Below, piece after piece: positions 24,155-32,670 of a DNA stretch of 64,000 nt. Both the position numbers and the translations under genes were made by a program. This stretch comes from Halalkalibacter alkalisediminis. GTDB lineage: Bacteria; Bacillota; Bacilli; Bacillales; Bacillaceae_D. The notes beneath the pieces are model-generated. The model made no database searches. It had not been told where the DNA came from and saw only the letters and a program-made list of their open reading frames with translations. Each line of letters begins with the position of its first letter. The first letter of the stretch is position 1. The stretch is from the NCBI RefSeq assembly GCF_028610705.1, contig NZ_JAQQWT010000002.1, positions 124,001-188,000 on the forward strand, read 5' to 3'.

Positions 24155-26095
24155 TCATGCTAAGTTTCTCTTCAAGAATCGATGAACAATTAAAGCTCGA
24201 GTTAAAATTCTAAAGTGTGGATCTAACAGATACTCTGGACGAGGTTGATTCCCAAGATTATCAATTGCTTCCTTTATTGCCTTTATATTGAGGAAGTCAG
24301 CAGTTTCTTGTTGATTACATATATCCTTAACTTCTTCAATAAAGTCATTCCATGAAGCAGACATCCGATGTACTACATCAGCCCCCTGAATTCCTCGAAT
24401 TTGCTGGTTAAGTCTCACTTTATCTGGTAAGTACGTTTTAGTTGCTCTTCGAATAAGTGAGCGATCGAAGCCATTCTGAACATACTGACTATCTGGAACA
24501 CTTAAGCAAAAGCGTATAACTCTTATATCATTAGTTGGATCACGTTCCCATAATGAATAGCGCAATGACAACTTGGTACCTAATACCCCACTTTTATTCC
24601 AGCGGTATAACTGTTGAAAATGTCTTTTTCTTATGGCATTATCACTTTTTAATAGATCCCCTGTAAGGCTCAAGCCATGCTCTTTTAACTTACTAAAAAC
24701 ACCTGTTTGTTTTGCGAATGTTGGGTTGATCAACGAAGGAACTTGATAAGAATCATTTTTGTGTAACAGTTGATTCAGAAAAGGAAAGGAATAATCTCTT
24801 ACTGTTGGTAATACATCTGTTTTTCCTAACCTCAAGTTTTTTGTATAATAAGTTAATTCTTTATTAAGTTGAACCAACCTAAATCTCTTTAATAGTTTAG
24901 AGTAATACGACATAGCAGAACCCCACGAAATAGACCAATTTCCTCTGGCACCATTTAGAAGAATATTGATACCTTCTTGATTCGCATTCTCATAGATTCC
25001 CTTAAGCCAGAAAGAGTTTTCAAAGAATTTATATGGCATTTCCATAATTTCTAGCCAATCATCAACCTCAGATAATGGGCTAATACCATCAAAGTCTAAA
25101 TAATGGTCCTTAATATTTCCAACATGCTTTACAGTAGATTGGATATAAGGCCTTTCATCTGCAAGTAATGATTTATGAGTCCAATCCTCAAATCCCCTTT
25201 CCGGGATATAACTAAATGTATGTAACTGTTTATTACTTTTTTTTAGCTCATGTCCGGCAAAACTAACGACTGAACCCGAATCTAAGCCTCCACTCAAATG
25301 TGAACCAACTCCACCTTGAGTACGCAGCCGATCTGTTACAGCTCGCTGAAATACCTCTTGAAAAGCTTCTTCATACTCTTCATTCGACTTGAGCCTTAAT
25401 GTTTTCTTGACTTCAATCCTGCTATATCTTGAAATTGTAACTCGACCATCACTAACCGTAATACTATGTGAAGGAGGAACTTGAGAGATAGCCTTATAGG
25501 CCGTGGTTGTCATGTCTACTGCTTCTACCATATTTGGAATAGCTAAGTATTCAGCCAACCATCCTTCATTTAGTTTCTTTTTAACATGTGGTATTGTAAA
25601 TAATGGCTCTACTGTTGTAGAAAAGGCGAACTGACTTCGATCATTATAATAGTAAAGCGTACGCGCCCCACTGAAATCTCTAGCACCAAAAAGTTTTCGT
25701 TTTCTCTCATCCCAAATCATAAAAGCAAAATCACCAATTAGAAATTTAGGTACTTCTTCTCCCCATTTTTGATAGGCCAAAATAATTAATTGACTGTCAG
25801 GGATGGTTTTTCTTTGATGCTTATCTACTTGCAACATCTCAAATAACTCTTTTCGATTATCAATGATCACATCCGCTGTAATTGCTAGCTGTCTTTCATA
25901 ATCATAATAAGGTAACTGTTCACCGATCGATTCTGGAGTAATCCATTGTGCATGGCAGCCTAGGAAAATATGCTGTTTCTGCCATGTTTGAATATCATCA
26001 GCAGGAAATTTCTCAAAGGTCTTCATCAAACTATAAATTTGCTCTATCCTGACTAAGTTCTTATTAAAATGAAAAAGTCCCGTGATCGCACTCAC
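24155..26095 (-). CDS. Lasso cyclase C2 (asparagine synthetase B-like)
   Basis: A 646-residue macrolactam synthetase. The start is taken as GTG 26095, right after GGAGGTGAAGTT, giving MSAITGLFHFNKN, which matches the paralogue C1 (MSAIAGIYHT) exactly in position and length (646 residues). The N-terminal half resembles a class-II glutaminase domain without the catalytic Cys. The synthetase half has the PPi-loop motif SGGLDSGS (about residue 268), which activates the ring Asp/Glu as the AMP ester. It closes the amide between the core N-terminus and the acid side chain. Its stop codon overlaps the A2 frame. It is about 60% similar by eye to C1 and pairs with A2. Confidence 0.92.
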   Translation of the reverse strand: MSAITGLFHFNKNLVRIEQIYSLMKTFEKFPADDIQTWQKQHIFLGCHAQWITPESIGEQLPYYDYERQLAITADVIIDNRKELFEMLQVDKHQRKTIPDSQLIILAYQKWGEEVPKFLIGDFAFMIWDERKRKLFGARDFSGARTLYYYNDRSQFAFSTTVEPLFTIPHVKKKLNEGWLAEYLAIPNMVEAVDMTTTAYKAISQVPPSHSITVSDGRVTISRYSRIEVKKTLRLKSNEEYEEAFQEVFQRAVTDRLRTQGGVGSHLSGGLDSGSVVSFAGHELKKSNKQLHTFSYIPERGFEDWTHKSLLADERPYIQSTVKHVGNIKDHYLDFDGISPLSEVDDWLEIMEMPYKFFENSFWLKGIYENANQEGINILLNGARGNWSISWGSAMSYYSKLLKRFRLVQLNKELTYYTKNLRLGKTDVLPTVRDYSFPFLNQLLHKNDSYQVPSLINPTFAKQTGVFSKLKEHGLSLTGDLLKSDNAIRKRHFQQLYRWNKSGVLGTKLSLRYSLWERDPTNDIRVIRFCLSVPDSQYVQNGFDRSLIRRATKTYLPDKVRLNQQIRGIQGADVVHRMSASWNDFIEEVKDICNQQETADFLNIKAIKEAIDNLGNQPRPEYLLDPHFRILTRALIVHRFLKRNLA

Positions 26096-26214
26096 AACTT
26101 CACCTCCATTTCTTCTCACTAAAAGCGCACATCTCCCCTAGTCATTCGTTATAAAGGACAAAAAAACAAAAAAATATATTAATATTGCTATAACCTTAAT
26201 AAAACTCCTTTTTA

Positions 26215-26230
26215 ATTCTTTATAAAGAAC
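26215..26230. promoter_or_regulatory. SinR-type operator upstream of lasso cyclase C2
   Basis: ATTCTTTATAAAGAAC is one base away from the perfect palindrome GTTCTTTATAAAGAAC found at the eps promoter. It lies 120 bp upstream of the C2 start, 14 bp downstream of a likely -10 element. Confidence 0.72.
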
Positions 26231-26244
26231 AGCCCATTATTTTA

Positions 26245-26273
26245 AAATTATCACTATTTTACTATGTTGTCAA
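26245..26273 (-). promoter_or_regulatory. Probable sigma-A promoter for C2-A2-K-B1-B2-N-D
   Basis: On the minus strand a perfect TTGACA (26273-26268) is followed after 17 bp by TAATTT (26250-26245). The -10 is imperfect. The SinR-type site follows downstream. Confidence 0.55.
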
Positions 26274-26331
26274 TTACCCTTTTACATTTATCTATTGTTT
26301 GATTGATTTCATAAGAATCCACTTACAAACA

Positions 26332-26372
26332 TGTAAAATAACCCATATATAAAACATATGAGCTATTTTACA
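26332..26372 (-). terminator. Hairpin downstream of precursor A1
   Basis: TGTAAAATA pairs with TATTTTACA and the stem continues through CATAT/ATATG with two mismatches. It may terminate or attenuate the C1-A1 transcript, which would separate the second module, but no clear T-run follows. Confidence 0.5.
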
Positions 26373-26443
26373 CGACAATTAAAACAAGAAAATCGAAACA
26401 ATTTAAGTAGCATTGCTAATTAGTAACTCTCACATATTAATTT

Positions 26444-26596
26444 CTAACTAGTAAATCGATTATACGCAGGCGCACTGGCGTCAACTCTTTCACCCGGAAC
26501 ATATGCTTCATCCGTATATGGCCCATTAACAGTTGAGGCCATTGTCATATTTACCTTAAGTTCTTCCAATACAGGTTTTTTCCATGTTTGTTTCAT
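26444..26596 (-). CDS. Lasso peptide precursor A1 (50 residues)
   Basis: A small gene 14 nt after the C1 stop, with ribosome binding site AAAGGGGGTGA. The leader is MKQTWKKPVLEELKVNMTM, closely like that of A2 (MKKEWHTPVLEILDVSMTM), including Thr at -2. The core would start A-S-T-V-N-G-P-Y-T-D-E, so the first acid is Asp10 rather than the usual 7-9. The core has 31 residues and ends R-F-T-S, again a C-terminal Ser for the kinase. No Cys is present. If the cut were one residue later, Ser1-Asp9 would give a normal ring but shift the conserved Thr to -3. Confidence 0.85.
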   Translation of the reverse strand: MKQTWKKPVLEELKVNMTMASTVNGPYTDEAYVPGERVDASAPAYNRFTS

Positions 26597-26610
26597 ATTG
26601 TCACCCCCTT

Positions 26611-28551
26611 TCAATCGAATCGTTTTAAAAATTTATAAACTATCAAACTACGCATAAGCACCTTGCTATTAGATTCAACAACATATGAGGGGCTAACGCC
26701 ATCTTTCACTTTAATAAAAGCATCCTTAATTGCTTGACCATTTAAATAAATTAAATAATCCTTGTCATTTGCCATTTGTTGTACGTCTTCTATGAAAGTA
26801 TCCCAATGCGGAATCATCCGATGAACCCAATCAGCACCTTGAACACCGTGAATACGCTGATTTAACCTAACGTTATCAGGCAACAATCCTTTAGTGGATC
26901 TTCGAATAAGGGCACGATCTAATCCTTTTTGAACGTATTGACTCTCAGGGACCGATAAGCAAAAGCGGATTACTCTGATATCATTGGTAGGATCGCGCTT
27001 CCATAATCCATGACGTAGAGATAACTTTGTAGAAAGAGTGTTACTTGCATTCCAATGAAAAACATCTGCAAAATGTCGTATCCTTTGTTCATAGATATTG
27101 GTTGACGAAAACCACCCCGATTCGTCTATGCCAAATTTACTTAGTTCCGTATAAACATTAGTTTTCCTAGCAAATTCTACGTTAATTAACATAGAATTCG
27201 TGTTTGAGGTGATTGCTGGTACTGCTCGCTTTATAGTAGGGAATGCTTTCTTTGCTAGACTAGGTAATCTCCGTAACCTAGCTCCACCCACGTTTTTACT
27301 ATATTGATCCAACTCTTGATAAAGTCGAACCCATTTTAGTCTTTTTAATAGGAGAGCATAAAAGTCTAATGCCGATCCCCAAGATATACTCAGGTTTCCT
27401 CTTCCTCCGTTTAGAAGAATTCCAACACCCTCATTATTTGCTTTCTCGAACATCCCCTTTAACCAGAAAGAGTTTTCAAAGAATTTATAAGGCATTTCCA
27501 TCATTTCAAGAAACCCTTCTATTTCTGAATATGAATCCCTTCCATCAAAATCTAGATAATGGTCATTTATACCACCTACATAATTCACTGTTGATTTAAT
27601 AAGCGGCCTCTCATCAGGCATTAAATGTCTCGGTGTAAAGTCTATAAAATCACTCGGTGGGATATAACTGAATGTATGTAGTGTTTTATTACTTAAACTT
27701 AATTCCTTAGAAGCAAAACCAACAATCGAGCCGGAATCCAACCCACCACTTAACTGAGCGCCTACATGACGATACGTACGCAAACGAGAAGAAACAGCTT
27801 CTTGAAATACCTCTTGAAATGCTTCTACATACTCTTCATCTGATTTAAATTTCAACTTCTTTTCTGAGCTTAATGTACAATATCGGTTAAGGGCCACTTT
27901 TTCACCTACGATAGAAATGCTATGAGAGGGTGGAATTTGCTTTATATTGTTGTAAGGCGTTGCAGATGCATCAACAACATCAATCATTCCGGTTATAGCC
28001 AAATATTGAGCTAACCACTGTTCATTAAGCTGCTTTTCAACATACGGTAAAGACAATAGCGGTTGTATTGTCGTGCAAAAGGCAAACCGCTGTTTTCCTC
28101 GGTAATAATAAAGTGTCCTACTTCCAGAGAAATCTCTAGCCCCAAATAACTTTTGGTTGACATCATCCCAAATCAAGAAAGCAAAATCGCCTACTAAATA
28201 CTTAGGCGATTCTTCTTTCCACTTGTGATAAGCAAGCAAAATTAACTCACTATCAGAAATCGATCTTCTTTTATAATAATCAACTTGTAATTTTTCAAAT
28301 AGCTCATCACGGTTATCAATAATCGCATCTGCGGTAATTGATAACTTTCTATCTTTATCATAATAAGGTAATAACTCTCCTACTGATTCAGGAGTAACCC
28401 ATTGTGCATGACAGCCAAGGAAAATATTCTTCTTGTACCAAGTTTGAATATCATCTGCTGGGTATTGTTCTAAGTTTTTCATAATGGCGTTACTATGTTC
28501 TATATGAACAGGTTCATTATTAGTATGATAAATTCCAGCAATTGCACTCAT
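26611..28551 (-). CDS. Lasso cyclase C1 (asparagine synthetase B-like)
   Basis: A 646-residue paralogue of C2, beginning MSAIAGIYHTNNEPVHIEH. It has the glutaminase-like N-terminal half without the nucleophilic Cys, and the ATP-PPi motif SGGLDSGS at residues 268-275. The C-terminal region NDIRVIRFCLSVPESQYVQ and the DKAL/RRSTKGLLPDNVRLNQ stretch match C2 closely. It would close the ring of precursor A1, encoded 14 nt downstream. The ribosome binding site is TAGGAGGAG. Two SinR-type palindromes stand upstream. Two cyclases suggest separate substrate preferences, for which the different acid positions of the two cores are a possible reason. Confidence 0.92.
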   Translation of the reverse strand: MSAIAGIYHTNNEPVHIEHSNAIMKNLEQYPADDIQTWYKKNIFLGCHAQWVTPESVGELLPYYDKDRKLSITADAIIDNRDELFEKLQVDYYKRRSISDSELILLAYHKWKEESPKYLVGDFAFLIWDDVNQKLFGARDFSGSRTLYYYRGKQRFAFCTTIQPLLSLPYVEKQLNEQWLAQYLAITGMIDVVDASATPYNNIKQIPPSHSISIVGEKVALNRYCTLSSEKKLKFKSDEEYVEAFQEVFQEAVSSRLRTYRHVGAQLSGGLDSGSIVGFASKELSLSNKTLHTFSYIPPSDFIDFTPRHLMPDERPLIKSTVNYVGGINDHYLDFDGRDSYSEIEGFLEMMEMPYKFFENSFWLKGMFEKANNEGVGILLNGGRGNLSISWGSALDFYALLLKRLKWVRLYQELDQYSKNVGGARLRRLPSLAKKAFPTIKRAVPAITSNTNSMLINVEFARKTNVYTELSKFGIDESGWFSSTNIYEQRIRHFADVFHWNASNTLSTKLSLRHGLWKRDPTNDIRVIRFCLSVPESQYVQKGLDRALIRRSTKGLLPDNVRLNQRIHGVQGADWVHRMIPHWDTFIEDVQQMANDKDYLIYLNGQAIKDAFIKVKDGVSPSYVVESNSKVLMRSLIVYKFLKRFD

Positions 28552-28579
28552 TGGCTCCTCCTATATTCGTACAACTATC

Positions 28580-28595
28580 GTTCTTATTAAAGAAC
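28580..28595. promoter_or_regulatory. SinR-type operator, proximal to lasso cyclase C1
   Basis: GTTCTTATTAAAGAAC has the GTTCTT/AAGAAC half-sites of the eps operator and differs in one base pair position at the centre. It lies 29 bp upstream of the C1 start codon. Confidence 0.78.
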
Positions 28596-28697
28596 TTAAA
28601 GAGTGAGAAAAGTTGAAGTTCAGGATTAGAATACAATAATGCCAAACTTCACAAATGTAACATGTCCGTATGTATTAATAATATATGCTGATTCATC

Positions 28698-28713
28698 GTT
28701 CTTTTTAAAGAAC
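28698..28713. promoter_or_regulatory. SinR-type operator, distal to lasso cyclase C1
   Basis: GTTCTTTTTAAAGAAC lies 12 bp downstream of a probable -10 element of the C1 promoter, so a bound repressor would block transcription start. Confidence 0.8.
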
Positions 28714-28725
28714 ATTATAATACTT

Positions 28726-28753
28726 ATATTACATCAAAATTATCTTATGTCAA
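28726..28753 (-). promoter_or_regulatory. Probable sigma-A promoter of the C1-A1 unit
   Basis: On the minus strand TTGACA (28753-28748) and TAATAT (28731-28726) are 16 bp apart. The SinR-type palindrome follows immediately downstream. An alternative -10 (TATAAT at 28719-28714) has no matching -35. Confidence 0.6.
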
Positions 28754-28825
28754 TCAGATAAAAGAAAAATCATTTACACAATTATCATTCCATACAGCCC
28801 TTAGTTCCTTTTCACAAAGAAACCC

Positions 28826-30655
28826 TTAATTACTTTCTACTTGTTTAATTGTTACATCAGCTTTGTCATTAGCCACATGAGGGTTTCCACCAACAAAGGT
28901 ACAATCATTAAACTCATATTTCCCTTCTTGATTTATAACCGGTCCTACCGATCCACCTTCACCAGCTTCAAATACACAGTTGTTATACGTTCCCCTTGGA
29001 AGATCGAGCCCGTAAGTAGAGTTGTATCCAATGACTTTTAAATTGTCGAAAATACTTCCTTCTTCCACTCCACCCGTGAGATTTCGTAATGTTGATTGTC
29101 CTTCTATAGTAATATTAGTTAAATGTACAGGTTGGTCCCATACTGTTAATCCAGAATCATTTTTCTTATTATTCTTTATCAAAATATTTGAAGCTGTTAC
29201 TCCAAATGGCACTTTACTACTTATACTAAATTTTGAATCTGTCAAAATCATCCCATCAATTGTAATGTTAGGACCTGTAAAATAGGTATACGAGTCATTC
29301 ATTACATTATCTATGAATTCAGCATCATAATAAGCTACAATTCTGGATCCATCAAAAGTATTATTTTTTACTGTTGCTCCTGAAAATGGTTCTGAAATGG
29401 CTAAACCGATAGCACCTTTAGATCCTAAATAATTATTCTCGACTATAGCATTCTTTCCATCAAATAAAATAACATCATATGCTGCATTGTTATAGAAGTT
29501 ATTATCTCTAATCTTAATGTTCTCATTAGGTAAACCATTTTCGCCCACGCCACCTTCAACATCAATTCCAGATTGAGGGGCTGTTCCTGAGATGTTATGT
29601 ATTTCATTGTTTTCAATTAAAACGTTTTCTGCTCCACCTACAGTAATCCCTTGTCGGCGATTGTAAGCAAACTCAGAGTTTTTCACAGTAACATCTTTTG
29701 AAATTACTTTGTTCCAGAATTCTACGTAGACATCTTCTATAGCATCTGTATCAAAAACAGCATAATAATAGTCGGCATCAACAGGGACTTCGATCAAATC
29801 CCACCCTATCTTTTGATCTGTTACATGAGATAAAAAGATATCTTCTGCATTAAAAAAATACACATCAAAAGTAACTTCACTCGATAGATTACGTGGCAAC
29901 GAAAACTGAAAGGTCCTTTGATTTTCAAAAATCCCATTAGTAAAATTCGTTTTTTCGATATCTTTAGTTCTAATTTTCGTTGTATCATAAATTAAATTGC
30001 CATTTTCATCGAGTCCTCCAAATTTAAAATCAGATTCAGATAACTCATTAATTAATTGACTTGTTCCACCTACACATAGGCCATCACCTGTAAAACTTAC
30101 AGCCTTCACATTTTCAACAGTAAGACCTATAGCACCTTCAGCCAAAATCCCACATCCAGACTCATGAGTACCTGCACTATGTTCGTTATCTTTCCCTGAA
30201 TAATCATGAGTATCACGGTCCCCCATATATATACCCCCAATTAAGGTAACGTTTTCTATGCCAGGACCAATATACAACAATTCATATCTTTCATAGCCAT
30301 TTGTTTCTTTCTGAAGTACCGTTTCATCATCAAGTTTAAAAGTCATATTACTGACCATGTTTATCCGAAAATCTTTGTCTATAAGGTAGTTTCCTGCTGG
30401 TACCTCAAATATTATGTCCCCATTTTCAGATGCCCAATTAAGTGCTTCGTTAAATCCCTTAGTTGTTTCAATTGGGTGTGATTCATCATTATGTATATTC
30501 CAACGCTCTAGTTCCAAAGTATAAACCTGTTGTGATAAATCTTCCTCTTGTTCATTTTCGATATCTAAGCGAACTGCGTCAGAGTGGTCGGTACTGTTTG
30601 GTGTACACCCTACAAGAATGATGCTTATTAGCAACCAACCAAAATTGATTTTCAT
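28826..30655 (-). CDS. Beta-helix lipoprotein, pectate-lyase-like
   Basis: A 609-residue exported lipoprotein: MKINFGWLLISIILVGC is a signal peptide with the lipobox LVGC, so Cys17 becomes lipid-anchored. The body is a right-handed parallel beta-helix of the pectate-lyase-3 type (IENNEIHN, KIRDNNFYNNAAY, VENNYLGSKG, VKNNTFDGS repeats). The first part, LELERWNIHND...GFNEALNWASENG...VPAGNYLIDK, is clearly related to the middle of the phage-type spike protein at 54.6-57.9 kb. It is the last gene of the EPS locus and may trim or bind the matrix polysaccharide at the cell surface. The start is at ATG 30655 after GAGGATGGGG. Substrate is unknown. Confidence 0.8.
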   Translation of the reverse strand: MKINFGWLLISIILVGCTPNSTDHSDAVRLDIENEQEEDLSQQVYTLELERWNIHNDESHPIETTKGFNEALNWASENGDIIFEVPAGNYLIDKDFRINMVSNMTFKLDDETVLQKETNGYERYELLYIGPGIENVTLIGGIYMGDRDTHDYSGKDNEHSAGTHESGCGILAEGAIGLTVENVKAVSFTGDGLCVGGTSQLINELSESDFKFGGLDENGNLIYDTTKIRTKDIEKTNFTNGIFENQRTFQFSLPRNLSSEVTFDVYFFNAEDIFLSHVTDQKIGWDLIEVPVDADYYYAVFDTDAIEDVYVEFWNKVISKDVTVKNSEFAYNRRQGITVGGAENVLIENNEIHNISGTAPQSGIDVEGGVGENGLPNENIKIRDNNFYNNAAYDVILFDGKNAIVENNYLGSKGAIGLAISEPFSGATVKNNTFDGSRIVAYYDAEFIDNVMNDSYTYFTGPNITIDGMILTDSKFSISSKVPFGVTASNILIKNNKKNDSGLTVWDQPVHLTNITIEGQSTLRNLTGGVEEGSIFDNLKVIGYNSTYGLDLPRGTYNNCVFEAGEGGSVGPVINQEGKYEFNDCTFVGGNPHVANDKADVTIKQVESN

Positions 30656-30825
30656 TACTACCCCATCCTCTTTAAAGTCCATTTTTCTCTATCATAACCT
30701 TCTGTTTCTTTATAGGATTTCTATAATTAACCTATGAAAACATAAAGAGAAAGCATCACAAATCACTCAAGATACTTTAACTTTTTCTGAAAATAGTTTT
30801 AGATTACACTTAACTAGATACTATA

Positions 30826-32643
30826 TTACGACGTTTGTTCAAACTGATTATTAATTGCAACTAATCTTCCTTTGCTGATTTTGAATACAACATCACAATT
30901 CTCAATCGTACTTAATCTATGCGCTATAATGATTAATGTTTTTTCTCCTTTTAAACCGTCAATAGCCTTCATGATCTCTTTTTCTGTTTCATTATCTAAT
31001 GCAGATGTTGCTTCATCCATAAATAATATTTCTGGATTATGATACAAAGCTCGAGCAATACCGATCCGTTGGCGTTGCCCACCTGATAGTCTTACACCTC
31101 TTTCTCCAATACTTGTGTCTAGTTTATCAGAAAGTTGTTCAACAAACTCTTTTAGTTGAGCCTGTTCCAATGCTCTCCACACTTCTGCATCATTAATTTG
31201 CTTTCCCTCTATTCCAAAAGCAACATTTCCACGTATCGTATCATCTGATAAAAATATAGATTGTGGAATATAACCTATTTTCTGTTGCCATATTGACTTT
31301 TGGTCAAGTAGGTTCTTACCGTCAACTAAAATGCGTCCCTTTTCTGGTTGTAAGACACCTAAAATAATATCAACTATAGTAGTTTTTCCAGCACCCGACT
31401 CCCCTATAAACGCAACAGATTGACCAATTGGAATCGTCAAAGACACGTCTTTTACTGAAAACTCATTTTGATTTGGATAACGAAAAGAGACATCGTTTAA
31501 CTTTATGGCATTGTTAAAAACTTTCTTTCCATGGTTAACCTTTGCTGAATTCGTTTCAGTAGTGAAATCAACCTCTGAGGACTTTTCTTTATTCATGAAT
31601 AAATCTTCATAAATAACCGTTAATGCAGGTTGGCTATAACGAATTGTTGTTATCATAGCCATGACTCGATTGATTGATGGCATTAGTCGAAAAGCTGTCA
31701 TAGCAAATAATGCCATTGTTGATACTAATTCTGTCGTCGTATTTGTCCCTTGAAAAATTATTATGATCATAGTAATGAGGACAATCGCTACCAATAGTGT
31801 TTCGATAAAAAGCCTTGGAACTTGTTCCAACATTTTCATGTAACGATTATTATTCGCAATAGTTTGACTCTGTTTTGTATAAGCATTCACAAAAAAACTT
31901 TCTTTTCCTGATACCTTTATTTCTTTACTTGCTCCTAACCCTTGTTTTACCCATTTAATCATCGTACCACTTAATTTTTGTTGCTCTTTTCCTAAGTGAC
32001 TAATTTTATTACGAAATACTTTAAAAAATAATACTACACTACTACATAATAATACTGCAGCAGTTATAGTTGCAGTTGGAGCTGTTACTAATAGCAATGC
32101 TAAGATGCAAATAATTACAAGTAACTCTGTAAATAAATGAAATGCGGACAAGATAATTCCTTGAAACACCTTAGGTACTTCACTATTAACATTTCGAAGT
32201 AAGTCAGCTGAATTTCGTTGTAGATGGAATGTGTATGGTTTTGTTAGGTACTCTTTAAATAGTTTTCGTGATAGCCTTACTTGTTGGTTTAAGATAACTC
32301 TATATTGTACATAGTGAAATAGTAGTAAGTAAAGGTTTTTCAAGACGAACACTGTAAGCAATACTACTACTGAAAATATAATAAACGATGCTGTTGTTGG
32401 GAAATTTAACATACTATAAATATATGATAATACGGCTTGCTCATGAATAATGCCTGGGTTTGTAATAATTCCAACAAATGGAACTACCAAGCCAATTCCA
32501 ATTGTTTCAAAAATTGCTGCAATTAACATCATAAAAAATAATACTACTAACTTTTTCTTTTCTTTTTTCTCAAAAAGCATTAATAATTTCTTGAAGGCAT
32601 CTTTCAATTGATTCACACCTTTAACTAGGATTAGTAATTTCAC
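30826..32643 (-). CDS. PglK-like ABC flippase for lipid-linked saccharides
   Basis: A 605-residue half-transporter. The membrane domain carries segments typical of PglK, the flippase of the Campylobacter N-glycosylation pathway: AAIFETIGIGLVVPFVG, LEQVPRLFIETLLVAI and FAMTAFRLMPSINRVMAMI. The ATPase domain has GESGAGKTTIVD, LSGGQRQRIGIARALY and ILFMDEATSALD. It stands at the 3' part of the EPS operon, where no MATE-type flippase such as EpsK is found. It most likely moves undecaprenyl-linked repeat units across the membrane. The first codon is uncertain: GTG and TTG alternatives lie just inside the frame (NQLKDAFKK). Confidence 0.8.
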   Translation of the reverse strand: MKLLILVKGVNQLKDAFKKLLMLFEKKEKKKLVVLFFMMLIAAIFETIGIGLVVPFVGIITNPGIIHEQAVLSYIYSMLNFPTTASFIIFSVVVLLTVFVLKNLYLLLFHYVQYRVILNQQVRLSRKLFKEYLTKPYTFHLQRNSADLLRNVNSEVPKVFQGIILSAFHLFTELLVIICILALLLVTAPTATITAAVLLCSSVVLFFKVFRNKISHLGKEQQKLSGTMIKWVKQGLGASKEIKVSGKESFFVNAYTKQSQTIANNNRYMKMLEQVPRLFIETLLVAIVLITMIIIIFQGTNTTTELVSTMALFAMTAFRLMPSINRVMAMITTIRYSQPALTVIYEDLFMNKEKSSEVDFTTETNSAKVNHGKKVFNNAIKLNDVSFRYPNQNEFSVKDVSLTIPIGQSVAFIGESGAGKTTIVDIILGVLQPEKGRILVDGKNLLDQKSIWQQKIGYIPQSIFLSDDTIRGNVAFGIEGKQINDAEVWRALEQAQLKEFVEQLSDKLDTSIGERGVRLSGGQRQRIGIARALYHNPEILFMDEATSALDNETEKEIMKAIDGLKGEKTLIIIAHRLSTIENCDVVFKISKGRLVAINNQFEQTS

Positions 32644-32670
32644 TTCAACATTTATTTAGAACCATTAGGT

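Larger units (their letters stand above)
26120..26443. other. Non-coding interval between A1 and C2 with promoter, operator and hairpin
   Basis: No gene was found. The stretch holds a sigma-A-like promoter and SinR-type palindrome (listed separately) and a hairpin that may end the C1-A1 transcript. Confidence 0.7.

Noticed and set aside
30700-30722. Possible SinR-type site upstream of the beta-helix lipoprotein (GTTTCTTTATAGGATTTC)
   Set aside because: Only one half resembles the motif and four or more positions differ; too weak to count as a site.
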